Source of the DNA: Bacteroidota bacterium
GTDB taxonomy: Bacteria > Bacteroidota > Bacteroidia > CAIKAF01
Assembly (NCBI GenBank): GCA_023432985.1
Contig: JAEZEQ010000052.1
Coordinates: 1 to 64,000 of the forward strand
Length of the DNA: 64,000 nucleotides
Reading direction: 5' to 3'
The stretch's first letter is position 1. Each line of letters begins with the position of its first letter. Below are positions 35,283-44,318 of the stretch, in pieces. The notes under the pieces are model-generated. The model was not told the DNA's origin. It did no database searches and was given only the letters and a program-made list of their open reading frames with translations. The position numbers and the translations under genes were made by a program.

Positions 35283-36070
35283 TGAATTTTCAGAAATGGC
35301 AAGGAACGGGAAATGATTTTATTTTTATTCATGACCCATTGGCTTTAGCTACTCTCACTGAAGAACAAATCGCTTTTTTGTGTCACCGCCGTTTTGGTAT
35401 TGGTGCAGACGGACTGATTTTGTGGCAGGTGAAAGACGGCATGCCTTTTATGAAATATTTCAATTCAGACGGTAAACCCTCTACCATGTGCGGAAACGGT
35501 GGTCGCTGTTTTGCCGCTTTTGCCCTGCATAATAAGCTTATTTCTGAACCTGAATTTGATTTTTATGCGGTGGACGGTCTGCATCATACCGCTATTTCTG
35601 AAACGAATAATCACCTTTATCAGGTCGAACTACACATGATACCGGTTTCTAAACCCCAATCCTGTGCCGGTGACCTCGTATTACAAACCGGTTCGCCACA
35701 CTATGTCAGACGCGTTGATGCCGATTTCCTGAATCAAAAATCTATTATTACTCCCGCTCAACAAATTCGATTTAATGAGCGCTTCGCTAAGGAAGGAATT
35801 AATGTGAATTTTGTGGAATGGATAGCAGATAATAAATTACGTATGCGCACCTATGAAAGGGGTGTGGAAGATGAAACCTATAGCTGTGGCACTGGAGTTA
35901 CCGCCGCTGCTATTGCCAGCTTCCCATGGCATCTAAAGGAACATGTGATGGTGCAAACTCAGGGCGGACAATTGGAAGTGCGCTTTCAGGCAAATGCCGA
36001 TGGTAGTTTCGATCATGTCAGACTCATTGGTCCGGCCGCCTTCGTGTTTTCCGGCGAAATTAGTCTATAG
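35282..36070 (+). CDS. dapF: Diaminopimelate epimerase, 262 aa
   Basis: PLP-independent racemase converting LL- to meso-diaminopimelate for lysine and peptidoglycan. The N-terminal FQKWQGTGNDFIFI is the family start. Both catalytic cysteines are in place: C70 in MCGNGGRC and C202 in YSCGTGVTAAA. Length matches the family (about 270). The start overlaps the MoxR stop by one base. It converges with the large minus-strand peptidase gene, 11 bases away, and I see no terminator in that gap. Confidence 0.95.
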   Translation: MNFQKWQGTGNDFIFIHDPLALATLTEEQIAFLCHRRFGIGADGLILWQVKDGMPFMKYFNSDGKPSTMCGNGGRCFAAFALHNKLISEPEFDFYAVDGLHHTAISETNNHLYQVELHMIPVSKPQSCAGDLVLQTGSPHYVRRVDADFLNQKSIITPAQQIRFNERFAKEGINVNFVEWIADNKLRMRTYERGVEDETYSCGTGVTAAAIASFPWHLKEHVMVQTQGGQLEVRFQANADGSFDHVRLIGPAAFVFSGEISL

Positions 36071-36081
36071 GTTAATTCAGG

Positions 36082-39000
36082 TTAACGCATTAAATACATT
36101 TTTCCAAATCCTTTCTTGAAAAAACTATCGGCAACGGTAGACCGCTTTTCTATGCTCTCACCGTTTATTTCGGTGATTACACGGTAAAAATAAACCCCGG
36201 ACGCCAGTCGGTTACCAAACATATCGGTGCCATCCCAGGCATAATCGGTGATATTATCGCCTATATGTATATGCCCCAATTCATCCAACATAATTTCTTT
36301 TACTATAACTCCATTTATGTTGAATATCTGTATTTTGAAAAAACTCGGAATCTCACTTCCGGTTAACGTAAACACAAATCGGGTAGAGGTACTGAACGGA
36401 TTCGGATAATTGAATACATGGGTTATGCTGCTTTGCTGTATGACCTGAAAACGTATTTTATAATCGTAGGTCCCATCACCCTGTCCACTGTAATTATTGC
36501 TCTTATCCCGACCTCTCAACAGAAGCTGATATTCCCCGTCGGCCATAGTGAAATCGGGTCTGTACTCTAATCGTGCATTGTTTTTGGAATTCGTTGCCGG
36601 GAAAAATTGTATGTCACTGCCATGCAAAGCTATGGGATATAAGGTCTGACTGCCCGGATATTTTAAGAATAATTCAAAACTGCTGGTATCGTCTAATAAC
36701 ATGAGCGGATTCTCATCTTTAAGCTGTATGAGTATATTGGGTCTCGCCGATACAATATCTCCATCCATAATCCGCACCCCATCAAAGGTCACATCCAAAA
36801 TGGGATTTATACGGTCTTTATCGGTATAAAATATACGTTCGGCTATATTGTTGAAATGCAATTGCTCTAAAAACCTATCGTTACGATCGAGCGGATTTGC
36901 CTCTATTTTCAAACTGTTTAAATAAGGATAGGCATAGTTGGAAATTTCGAATGTGTCTAATTTCCACTCGTTTACTTGTAAACCTTTGCCTTTTTTATAA
37001 AAGTTTTGGGTTTGATTATTGGAACTTGAAAATATTTGATGTTTTACTATAAGTGAATCGACCCCATAATCGCCTATATTTTCTATGGGCATAATCCAGC
37101 TTATATTCTGCCCCTGGGTCAGGGTATCGGCGTGGAATACATGGCCTCGGGAGGGATTAAGGGCTATTTCGGGAACCCCCTCATAAAGTATATGCCAAAA
37201 CCTCAATTGGGCAGGCGTACGTATGCTGTCGTCGCGGGTGAAAAAACGAAGCTTGACATAAGGATACTGTTGGGCATCTACTATATTGTCCAGGTTGAAT
37301 ACCTCTCCGGGAACCGGCAATAATTCGGGAATTAATACGGTTTCCTGGTTGCCCGAATAACCGATTAAGGAAACCGAAACACTGTCTAAATTAGGAAATT
37401 CATAAGGCTTTTGAAAGAAACGCAAATAATCCCATCGGCTTGCCGGCCCGATAAGGGGACTGTCCATAGTACCAAATATCCAGTCGTTTTCTAAATCTAC
37501 AGAAAGACTAATCTGTGCATTCGGATTTTGTCCCACCACCTCACGCGTACTATTGGGATAGCCTTTACGGGTGAAAAAGATATAGGGCAAATTCGACCCA
37601 TTGGCCGCTAAATCTTGAATGGAATCGGCGCCTAAATTTATGAATGCGTTAAGTTCGGTCGGACTAAACACGCTGAAATTTGTCTGAAACATTGTATAGG
37701 CTACGATATAGAATCCATCGGGAATTAAATTTTCTAATGCATTTCGTAAGTGATTTCTATAGGTTGCATTATTTGGGAAAACAAAATAGCCTTCGCTCCG
37801 ATTTCTACAGGTAGAGCATTGATTGTATTGATTCAAATTCACGCCGGGCGAATTGGGACAGGAGGTAACCCAGGGCTGCAAGGTAATGGGATCTATCACG
37901 GCTACATAAATGCCGGGCGTGGTGGTACATCCTCCGTATTCTACCAAAATCCCATCTAAATCTATCTTACACTCTATAGATTGAGCCGCTGTTGCTCCAC
38001 CAATGGTGGTAACTTTCAATTGCTTTCTGTTGGTGATAAAATCAAATTCCCGATTGGGCTTGTCGTATTCTAAATAGGTAAATTGATTGTTCTCGAATTG
38101 AGGAAAATCTGCCTGACCCCAACCTCTTTTGTTTTGTATGTATTGAAAGGAACTCTTTTTCCATTTTCCGAATTCCATATTTCCTGATGTGTCGACCCCT
38201 GTTCTCCAGTAGAAAACCGTACTGTCGGCCATATTCAATTGCGGATACCAATGTAAAATTCCGCCGCTTTGTGTAATGACCGTGTCCTTTTTCCACGGAC
38301 TTGCAAAAAGTGCAGAAGTGTCTATTTCGAGTTTGTAATTGCGTATGGGGGCAAATAAATCTCCCGTTATCGCTTTTAAATGTGTATTGGCCTTGGGTAC
38401 TACGGCAAACTCGTAAGGATAAACCGGAAGTATATCCGAACTGTTGATTTGAATATTTTTGACCACTACATTATTGAATTCGTTCATCTCATCAATAAAA
38501 TTCCCCGGGTCTACCGTTATGGTGAAAATATTATTCCCCTGTCCCTTCAATGCATCCACCGGAATGCGTATACGCATACTGTCGGAAAATTGTATAGGAG
38601 CCTGAACCAAACTATAAATGGCATTGGCAACTCCATCTTTTGGAAAATCGCGTACAATTTCTATACGTATGGAATCGGATATGCTGCGTCCCAAATTCTT
38701 TACCACTAAATGTAAATCAAAACTGTCTAAATCTGTGCTAATAATTTGCGGACTGTGCTTTACATCCGATTCAAGAATCACCAGATCGGGCTTGGGCCAA
38801 CTGAGAATTTTTATTGCCGGATCACCGTGTATGGAAAAGTCTAAATAATTGATTCGATCGAAAAAGCCGGGATTGCTTATGTATAAGTCATTAATACTCT
38901 TCTGCAATGCCATGCCTATACTTTCTCCATATAAATCACGCGAAATATTTTTATACCAGTTTTTACTGATATGAAAACCGGGTAAAGTCAGACTATAGCC

Positions 39001-41100
39001 CACTGCACTCATAAAAGCTATGGATCCGCGTTGAGGTTCTAAAACGAATTTTTCGGAAATGGTGGCCGAATTTTGGAATAAATCGCCCGAAAGGCAACTA
39101 TTGGCTATGATGACCGGATATTTCCCATTATTATCGTAATCGCCCGGATCTTCTATATTATTGTCGAAACCACTTCCCGATGCATGCCCGAAAAATGTCA
39201 TAATAGACACACCCTCATTTATTAAATATCGTATACTGTCTGAAACAGAAAGAGGATAGGGGGCATTGGAAGATTTTCCGAAAAAATAAGTATATCCAAC
39301 CATACTCGAATCCTCCCAATGCGAAGCATAATCGTCAAGAAATGCTTTGAATTGATTTTGTTCGGACTGACTATTTCCGCCCGCAAAATGCATGGCCTTT
39401 TTATTCCATTCTGCTACTCTGTTCTGTTCGTGCTGCTGCACTTTATATAAATAATTGCGTACATCCTGTCCGTCTCTCGCCGCTAAACGTCCTATTGCCG
39501 TATGATGCTGAGGCTGGACTCCCGGAAGGTATACATAATGATGGTCGGACGGAGGATAACCCATAGCCGGAATAATGTTCAATGCCGCTGTGGCAGGGTT
39601 CAGACGTACTACGTCGGGATAATAGGATTTGCCTATTAAAAATATATGACGGGGTTTTATTTCCCATTTCTCGCGTGCAAATCGGAAAAAATAATAAATT
39701 CCCATAGGATGATTTGTCATCCCATAGCCAAATTGATCATATAATTCGCGTACATCTAATACAAGAGGCGTATGTCCGGTTAAACTTCTGTAATCGGCAT
39801 ATTCCAAGGCTTCTTGCCATAGGGCAGAGGCGCTTATAATCAGATAATCGCGGTTGGCATACTGACTGCCTAAATCTCTGAATTTACCCGGCTCAGCTTG
39901 TCCCGAAGAACGAACCGGCTCAATCTGGTTTACTTTAATGGTCGAACTGTCGCTGAATATAAAACATTTTTTTTCGGATATAGATCCGTTAGCCATAACC
40001 ACTCTATAATTATTGGCCCCCGTATTTTGTAATAGCATGCGCTTTTGATTCGATAAATCATATATATAAGCGCTTGTTCCATTCGCATTAAATCCGCTTA
40101 ATTGCAAGGTATATTTAGACTGAGTCGGATTGTTGGGTATATACATAGTCTGCGCAGTCCTATTGCCCAATTGATACAATTGCGGAATCCATAAATCGGA
40201 ATACATCAACGCATTTCGAGTGGAGGGACTGCCCGTAGAGGGACTAAACACGATTTCGTAAACAAAATTGGCCGAAATTAAATCGGCTGCAGGAATAGAA
40301 AAAGTATGCTTTAAAAATGAAAAATCATAAAATGAAGTGTCTATGGTTGCCGATCCAAAACGAATAAAATGGTTGTGATCGAAACTGAGCGCATTGGAAT
40401 TGGGATTGGATGCGCCGGCAGCCCACACCTGCAAACGAGCCGTTGGGCCGCCCGTATAAATATTATTTTTCAATTGGTTGTATTGCCCTGTCCAAGGCTG
40501 ATTGACAGAACTTGTACCCGTATAAATATTTCCTAATCCTTCTCCTTCCTGATACAAACCCTGTTTTTGAAAGCCCTGATAAAAAGCTCCTTCTACATAT
40601 TGATTTCTATAGCCCTGCTCAACCCGAGCCGTATAATAGGGCGAAGTTTGATAGGATGAAAAATTAAGGTCAATTTCGGTCTGATAACGCAAGCCCGGCT
40701 GAATACCTATAGTAAGAAAATAATAGGCCGTGTCGCTAAATAAATTAACGGCCGGATTGGCAACCGAACTCGAAAAATATAGAAGTGAATCTATACGTCC
40801 GTCGTTTCTTTCTCCATAAAATTCAATATAATCGCCCGTATTAAATACCTGATCTGCTTCACCGAAAATAAATAAAGGCACCTGTTTGCCGCGATAAAAT
40901 AATTGAAAAAATCGGGGATCTCCGTTTATGGGAAATCCCGATGCATTTAATACACTATGCGAAATGCGATGCATTCCTTCGCTGTGTACCGGAATTTTAT
41001 AATAGACTTGATCATATCGAATCCATTCGTTTCCAAATGTTTGAGCATAATTGGTCAGCCCGTGAATTAGAAGAAGAAAAATGGGAATTAATTTTTTCAT
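36082..41100 (-). CDS. PorU-type C25 (gingipain-like) cysteine peptidase, 1672 aa
   Basis: Signal peptide MKKLIPIFLLLIHGLTNYAQ. The N-terminal ~380 residues are beta-rich. The C25 peptidase domain follows (about 405-780): DYLIISASALWQEALEYADYR, RHIFLIGKSYYPD, then H639 in FFGHASGSG and C669 in NSCLSGDLF, 30 residues apart, matching the gingipain/PorU dyad. After it come CARDB-like and other beta domains (about 780-1550) and a C-terminal FlgD-like segment, PNPFSTSTRFVFTL..AWDGTDMFGNRLASGVYFYRV. PorU is the T9SS sortase that removes CTDs and attaches cargo to lipid. This protein is much longer than the PorU I know (about 1100-1300) and probably belongs to the longer PorU-like variants. Coupled (ATGA) to the PorV-like gene upstream. 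Confidence 0.8.
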   Translation of the reverse strand: MKKLIPIFLLLIHGLTNYAQTFGNEWIRYDQVYYKIPVHSEGMHRISHSVLNASGFPINGDPRFFQLFYRGKQVPLFIFGEADQVFNTGDYIEFYGERNDGRIDSLLYFSSSVANPAVNLFSDTAYYFLTIGIQPGLRYQTEIDLNFSSYQTSPYYTARVEQGYRNQYVEGAFYQGFQKQGLYQEGEGLGNIYTGTSSVNQPWTGQYNQLKNNIYTGGPTARLQVWAAGASNPNSNALSFDHNHFIRFGSATIDTSFYDFSFLKHTFSIPAADLISANFVYEIVFSPSTGSPSTRNALMYSDLWIPQLYQLGNRTAQTMYIPNNPTQSKYTLQLSGFNANGTSAYIYDLSNQKRMLLQNTGANNYRVVMANGSISEKKCFIFSDSSTIKVNQIEPVRSSGQAEPGKFRDLGSQYANRDYLIISASALWQEALEYADYRSLTGHTPLVLDVRELYDQFGYGMTNHPMGIYYFFRFAREKWEIKPRHIFLIGKSYYPDVVRLNPATAALNIIPAMGYPPSDHHYVYLPGVQPQHHTAIGRLAARDGQDVRNYLYKVQQHEQNRVAEWNKKAMHFAGGNSQSEQNQFKAFLDDYASHWEDSSMVGYTYFFGKSSNAPYPLSVSDSIRYLINEGVSIMTFFGHASGSGFDNNIEDPGDYDNNGKYPVIIANSCLSGDLFQNSATISEKFVLEPQRGSIAFMSAVGYSLTLPGFHISKNWYKNISRDLYGESIGMALQKSINDLYISNPGFFDRINYLDFSIHGDPAIKILSWPKPDLVILESDVKHSPQIISTDLDSFDLHLVVKNLGRSISDSIRIEIVRDFPKDGVANAIYSLVQAPIQFSDSMRIRIPVDALKGQGNNIFTITVDPGNFIDEMNEFNNVVVKNIQINSSDILPVYPYEFAVVPKANTHLKAITGDLFAPIRNYKLEIDTSALFASPWKKDTVITQSGGILHWYPQLNMADSTVFYWRTGVDTSGNMEFGKWKKSSFQYIQNKRGWGQADFPQFENNQFTYLEYDKPNREFDFITNRKQLKVTTIGGATAAQSIECKIDLDGILVEYGGCTTTPGIYVAVIDPITLQPWVTSCPNSPGVNLNQYNQCSTCRNRSEGYFVFPNNATYRNHLRNALENLIPDGFYIVAYTMFQTNFSVFSPTELNAFINLGADSIQDLAANGSNLPYIFFTRKGYPNSTREVVGQNPNAQISLSVDLENDWIFGTMDSPLIGPASRWDYLRFFQKPYEFPNLDSVSVSLIGYSGNQETVLIPELLPVPGEVFNLDNIVDAQQYPYVKLRFFTRDDSIRTPAQLRFWHILYEGVPEIALNPSRGHVFHADTLTQGQNISWIMPIENIGDYGVDSLIVKHQIFSSSNNQTQNFYKKGKGLQVNEWKLDTFEISNYAYPYLNSLKIEANPLDRNDRFLEQLHFNNIAERIFYTDKDRINPILDVTFDGVRIMDGDIVSARPNILIQLKDENPLMLLDDTSSFELFLKYPGSQTLYPIALHGSDIQFFPATNSKNNARLEYRPDFTMADGEYQLLLRGRDKSNNYSGQGDGTYDYKIRFQVIQQSSITHVFNYPNPFSTSTRFVFTLTGSEIPSFFKIQIFNINGVIVKEIMLDELGHIHIGDNITDYAWDGTDMFGNRLASGVYFYRVITEINGESIEKRSTVADSFFKKGFGKMYLMR

Positions 41101-42188
41101 TCTGTTTTCTTTTTACCCGATTTTATATTAAGCCCCACCCTAAGCGAAAAAACGTGACTAAACAAGAAGGTACTTTGATTTCCCAAAGAAGCCAATGCAT
41201 AGTCTATATATACGGTTTTAATTCTGAATCCGGCTCCAATATTGGGTTTAACCAACCAAACCTGTTTGGTTCCATCCCCGTTGCTGCGTTGAAATTGGCC
41301 GACTCCACCGCGAATAAATACGATATCTTTATAACCCAATTCCATGCCTATACGCAAATCCATACTCATGGGATTTCCGGCTAATACCACATTTCTTTTT
41401 CCGTCTGTGGTCAGCACTATATCCACGGCAGGACGCATAAAGAAGCGTTCTTTTTTGTCGAACCATTGTTTGTAGGAAACACCGGTGATTATTGAAGGCA
41501 AAGCCATTTCGGAACTTTTACGCAAAATCTCATTTCCGGTGAGCGCAAAAACATCTTCAAAGCTTTCTGTATTGTATGAAAAATGGGTAACAGTGGTCGA
41601 TATATCTTTAAAAACCATAGAGGCTGTCAGATTTTTATAAGCATAGTGTAAGCCGGCATCTATGCCAAAACCCCAACCTTTTCCGAAGGGACCTATATTT
41701 CGATGAAGTACTTTTAATGTGGCACCTACGCTCAATCCCTTCACCGGCAATTGACGTGCAAAAGCTCCCATAAAAGCATAATCGGCAACCGAAAATTTGG
41801 TAATGCGGTCGTAACGAACCCGTCCGTCATTGTCAATCAACTCGAGCGTATTGGGAATATTATCTACCCCGCTTCGAATCATCCCAAACGAAATGGCACT
41901 TTTTTCACCGGCTTTGATGGCAATTGATCCAAAATCATATTTTACCATGCCCCCGAAATGCTCATTATGCATTAAGGCTATGTCGAGCTTGGTTTGAATA
42001 CGACTTAATGAAGCTGGATTCCAATAAATAGCAGTGGCATCATCCGCTAAAGTGGAATAGGCATTACTCATAGCTATGGCACGGGCATTTACACCAATAT
42101 CCAAATAAGCATTGGTGTAGGTGTTGGTTTGTCCCAACACAAAAAAGGGGCTAAGTCCTAACAGGGACAAGGTGAATAGAGGTTTCAA
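41097..42188 (-). CDS. PorV/PorQ-family outer-membrane barrel protein, 363 aa
   Basis: FadL-like barrel. The family signature AYLDIGVNARAIAMSNAYSTLADDATAIYWNPASL (from about residue 30; described by its key YWNPA and ADDATA parts) is at the mature N-terminus, and the last strands end FLFSHVFSLRVGLNIK. PorV shuttles T9SS cargo from the translocon to the PorU sortase. No ATG is available: the TTG at 42188 is chosen because it gives a proper signal peptide (KPLFTLSLLGLSPFFVLGQ); another TTG at 42230 would add 14 residues. The stop overlaps the start of the C25 peptidase gene, so the two are made together. Which PorV-type paralogue this is cannot be settled here. Confidence 0.78.
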   Translation of the reverse strand: MKPLFTLSLLGLSPFFVLGQTNTYTNAYLDIGVNARAIAMSNAYSTLADDATAIYWNPASLSRIQTKLDIALMHNEHFGGMVKYDFGSIAIKAGEKSAISFGMIRSGVDNIPNTLELIDNDGRVRYDRITKFSVADYAFMGAFARQLPVKGLSVGATLKVLHRNIGPFGKGWGFGIDAGLHYAYKNLTASMVFKDISTTVTHFSYNTESFEDVFALTGNEILRKSSEMALPSIITGVSYKQWFDKKERFFMRPAVDIVLTTDGKRNVVLAGNPMSMDLRIGMELGYKDIVFIRGGVGQFQRSNGDGTKQVWLVKPNIGAGFRIKTVYIDYALASLGNQSTFLFSHVFSLRVGLNIKSGKKKTE

Positions 42189-42234
42189 ACAGTTTGGTAA
42201 CTTGCTACAAATGTAGGAAAGAATTACCAAATTA

Positions 42235-42242
42235 CAAGCATA
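42235..42242 (-). promoter_or_regulatory. Weak candidate -7 box for the PorV-like/C25 peptidase operon
   Basis: Minus-strand TATGCTTG differs from TAnnTTTG by one base. Transcription from it would leave about a 40-base leader before the TTG at 42188 and would leave little room for the TTG at 42230. Confidence 0.3.
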
Positions 42243-42288
42243 GAAGACTTAATTAATTCCCCCATATGGCTTTGCTTTTTTGATTTTC

Positions 42289-42321
42289 TTGAAGCTATAT
42301 CAACCTATATTTTTATCTTCG
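42289..42321 (+). promoter_or_regulatory. Candidate promoter of the glycosyltransferase gene
   Basis: TTG at 42289-42291, 22-base spacer, TATCTTCG at 42314-42321 (one mismatch to TAnnTTTG). The first ATG is only five bases later, the second at 42336. Confidence 0.4.
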
Positions 42322-42326
42322 CTGCC

Positions 42327-43448
42327 ATGGCTGTAATGCATATTGTTTCGTTTAATATTCCATTTCCTCCCGATCAGGGCGGATTGATAGACGTATATGC
42401 CAAAGTGAAATCGCTTAAAGCAGCCGGAGTCGAAATTATTTTTCATGCGTTTACCTATAATCGATACTCGGCAGATGCCTTAAAAGAATTGTGCAAAGAA
42501 GTACATCTTTATCCGCGTAAAAAATCGGCCGGAAGCCTGCTTTCGCCTATACCCTTCATTGTGCGCAGTCGAGATGCAGCCGATTTATGGACACGCATAA
42601 ATGCCGATGATTATCCGGTTTTACTGGAAGGACTGCACAGTTGTTATGGACTCTTTAGGGATAAAATCAGAAAAGATAAAGAGGTCTGGGTGCGTACACA
42701 TAATATAGAACATGCCTATTATGAAGGTTTGGCAAAAGCCGAAGGGAAGTTATGGAAGAAGCTTTTCTTTTATACAGAAGCGTGGAAATTAAAGAAATTC
42801 GAAAAAGTTTTACAAAAGGCAAATGGGATTTTTTGCATTGCAGAAAGCGAGAAAAACCATTATTCGAAATGGAATAAAAGGGTGGAATGGATATCTGCAT
42901 TTCATATGCAAAATAAGGTAAGCTCGCCATCGGGTAAAGGGAAATATGCCTTTTACCACGGCAGTCTGGATGTGGCAGAGAATAATAAAGCCGCCCTATG
43001 GTTGCTCGATGAAGTATTTCAAAAATCCCGGATTCCGCTCATTATAGCCGGAAATAATCCCTCGAAATTGCTGCAAAAACGTTGCAAAGAAATGCCACAT
43101 ATAAGCCTTAAGTCGGGATTAACATATAGCGAAATGCAGGAACTCATCAAAGAGGCTCATGTGCATGTATTGCCTACTTTTCAGAATACAGGTGTAAAGC
43201 TGAAATTATTGCATGCCCTTTTTCAGGGTAGATTTTGTTTGGTTAATACCCCAATGGTAGAAGGTACCGGTTTGGAATCTTATTGCAGAGTAGCAAATAA
43301 TGCCGATGATTTTAGAAATGCATTGGAAGAATTGATGACAAAAAATTTCGATCAAAGCGAAATAGAAAAAAGAAGAGAACTGGAAAACAGTGCCTTTTCG
43401 AATAAGACAAATGCTGCGAAAATTATTTCTGCGCTACGGCTTCACTAA
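42327..43448 (+). CDS. Family 4-type glycosyltransferase, 373 aa
   Basis: A GT-B fold glycosyltransferase. The N-terminal half opens HIVSFNIPFPPDQGGLIDVYAKVKSLKAAG, with a Gly-rich turn. The C-terminal half has YHGSLDVAENNKAALWLLDEVF, LIIAGNNPS and the nucleotide-sugar segment VLPTFQNTGVKLKLLHALFQGRFCLV, where a Lys/Gly-rich loop replaces the more usual EGFG motif. The final helix is in the group 1 pattern. Probably cytoplasmic or membrane-associated and used for surface polysaccharide or glycoprotein sugars; donor and acceptor unknown. A second in-frame ATG at 42336 is possible. Its 3' end overlaps the 3' end of the convergent FtsE-like gene by 26 bases. Confidence 0.8.
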   Translation: MAVMHIVSFNIPFPPDQGGLIDVYAKVKSLKAAGVEIIFHAFTYNRYSADALKELCKEVHLYPRKKSAGSLLSPIPFIVRSRDAADLWTRINADDYPVLLEGLHSCYGLFRDKIRKDKEVWVRTHNIEHAYYEGLAKAEGKLWKKLFFYTEAWKLKKFEKVLQKANGIFCIAESEKNHYSKWNKRVEWISAFHMQNKVSSPSGKGKYAFYHGSLDVAENNKAALWLLDEVFQKSRIPLIIAGNNPSKLLQKRCKEMPHISLKSGLTYSEMQELIKEAHVHVLPTFQNTGVKLKLLHALFQGRFCLVNTPMVEGTGLESYCRVANNADDFRNALEELMTKNFDQSEIEKRRELENSAFSNKTNAAKIISALRLH

Positions 43449-44106
43449 TCACCCCGCCATTGCAAATAATGGTGCGGGATGGATAAGAGCGAATAAGGTC
43501 ATAGTCGTGCGTGGCCAAAATAACACTGGTGTCTTTTTGAGCAATTTGTACCAATAACCTAAGAATCTCATTCGAAGTTTCCGGATCCAGATTTCCTGTC
43601 GGCTCATCGGCAAGGATAAGTCCGGGATCGTTCAGTAAAGCCCGCGCAATAACTATTCTCTGCTGCTCTCCACCCGATAATTCAGATGGATATTTATGCC
43701 ATTTCGATTTCAGATGCACACTGTCTAAAGCCGATTCTATACGAGATTTTATCTCATTTTTATCTTTAACACCTGTGGCTTTTAAAACAAATTCCAGATT
43801 CTCGGAAACCGTACGATCGCTCAATAATTTAAAATCTTGAAATACAATCCCAATCTTTCTTCTGAAATAAGGAATATCTTTAGACCTCATTTTTTCCAAT
43901 TGAAATCCCTCTACCATACCACTTCCTTTTATCAGAGGCAATTCGCCGTATAAGGTTTTAAGCAGAGAACTTTTACCACTGCCGGTTTTTCCGACCATAT
44001 AAACGAATTCCCCCGGTTTGATGGTGAGGTTTACATTTTTTAAAACCAAATTATTATCCTGATAAATATCGGCATCCTTAATTTCAACTCTGTTATTTGA
44101 TTCCAT
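43423..44106 (-). CDS. FtsE-like ABC transporter ATP-binding protein, 227 aa
   Basis: A stand-alone nucleotide-binding domain. Walker A GKTGSGKSS (about 39-47), Q-loop GIVFQDFKLL, signature LSGGEQQR, Walker B LILADEPTGNLD, H-loop ATHDYDL. Length and the DEPTGNLDPETSNEILRLL region fit FtsE, which with FtsX controls septal wall hydrolysis through EnvC-type activators. The permease (ftsX) is not in the window. The ATG at 44106 is chosen because MESNNRVEIKDADIYQDN is a normal ABC N-terminus; the frame extends 50 residues upstream without homology. Other ABC ATPases of the LolD type are an alternative. An EnvC-like protein is encoded at the window's left edge. Confidence 0.8.
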   Translation of the reverse strand: MESNNRVEIKDADIYQDNNLVLKNVNLTIKPGEFVYMVGKTGSGKSSLLKTLYGELPLIKGSGMVEGFQLEKMRSKDIPYFRRKIGIVFQDFKLLSDRTVSENLEFVLKATGVKDKNEIKSRIESALDSVHLKSKWHKYPSELSGGEQQRIVIARALLNDPGLILADEPTGNLDPETSNEILRLLVQIAQKDTSVILATHDYDLIRSYPSRTIICNGGVISEAVAQK

Positions 44107-44318
44107 CTTAATGATTTTTAACGCACATGGCATATTGAATGATTGCGGTAACTGCGTTAACAAAGGTGTGATTTTTTTTAGTAGCGGCAGCGAATACCCG
44201 GAAATAATTATTAAGGATGCAACGTTGAAAAAATGCCTTAAGAACAGACTTTTCATAGGAACATTGGGCGTACTTTTATATCGGAGAAAAAATGTTTTCT
44301 ACTTTTTTTGAATTCAGT

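Noticed and set aside
42189..42230. Longer N-terminus for the PorV-like protein from TTG 42230
   Set aside because: It puts 14 residues ahead of a complete signal peptide. Kept as an alternative because both starts are TTG.
44111..44311. 66-codon frame in the spacer between the FtsE-like and TPR genes
   Set aside because: It lies in a divergent promoter region, has no recognisable family and overlaps the likely leaders of both genes.
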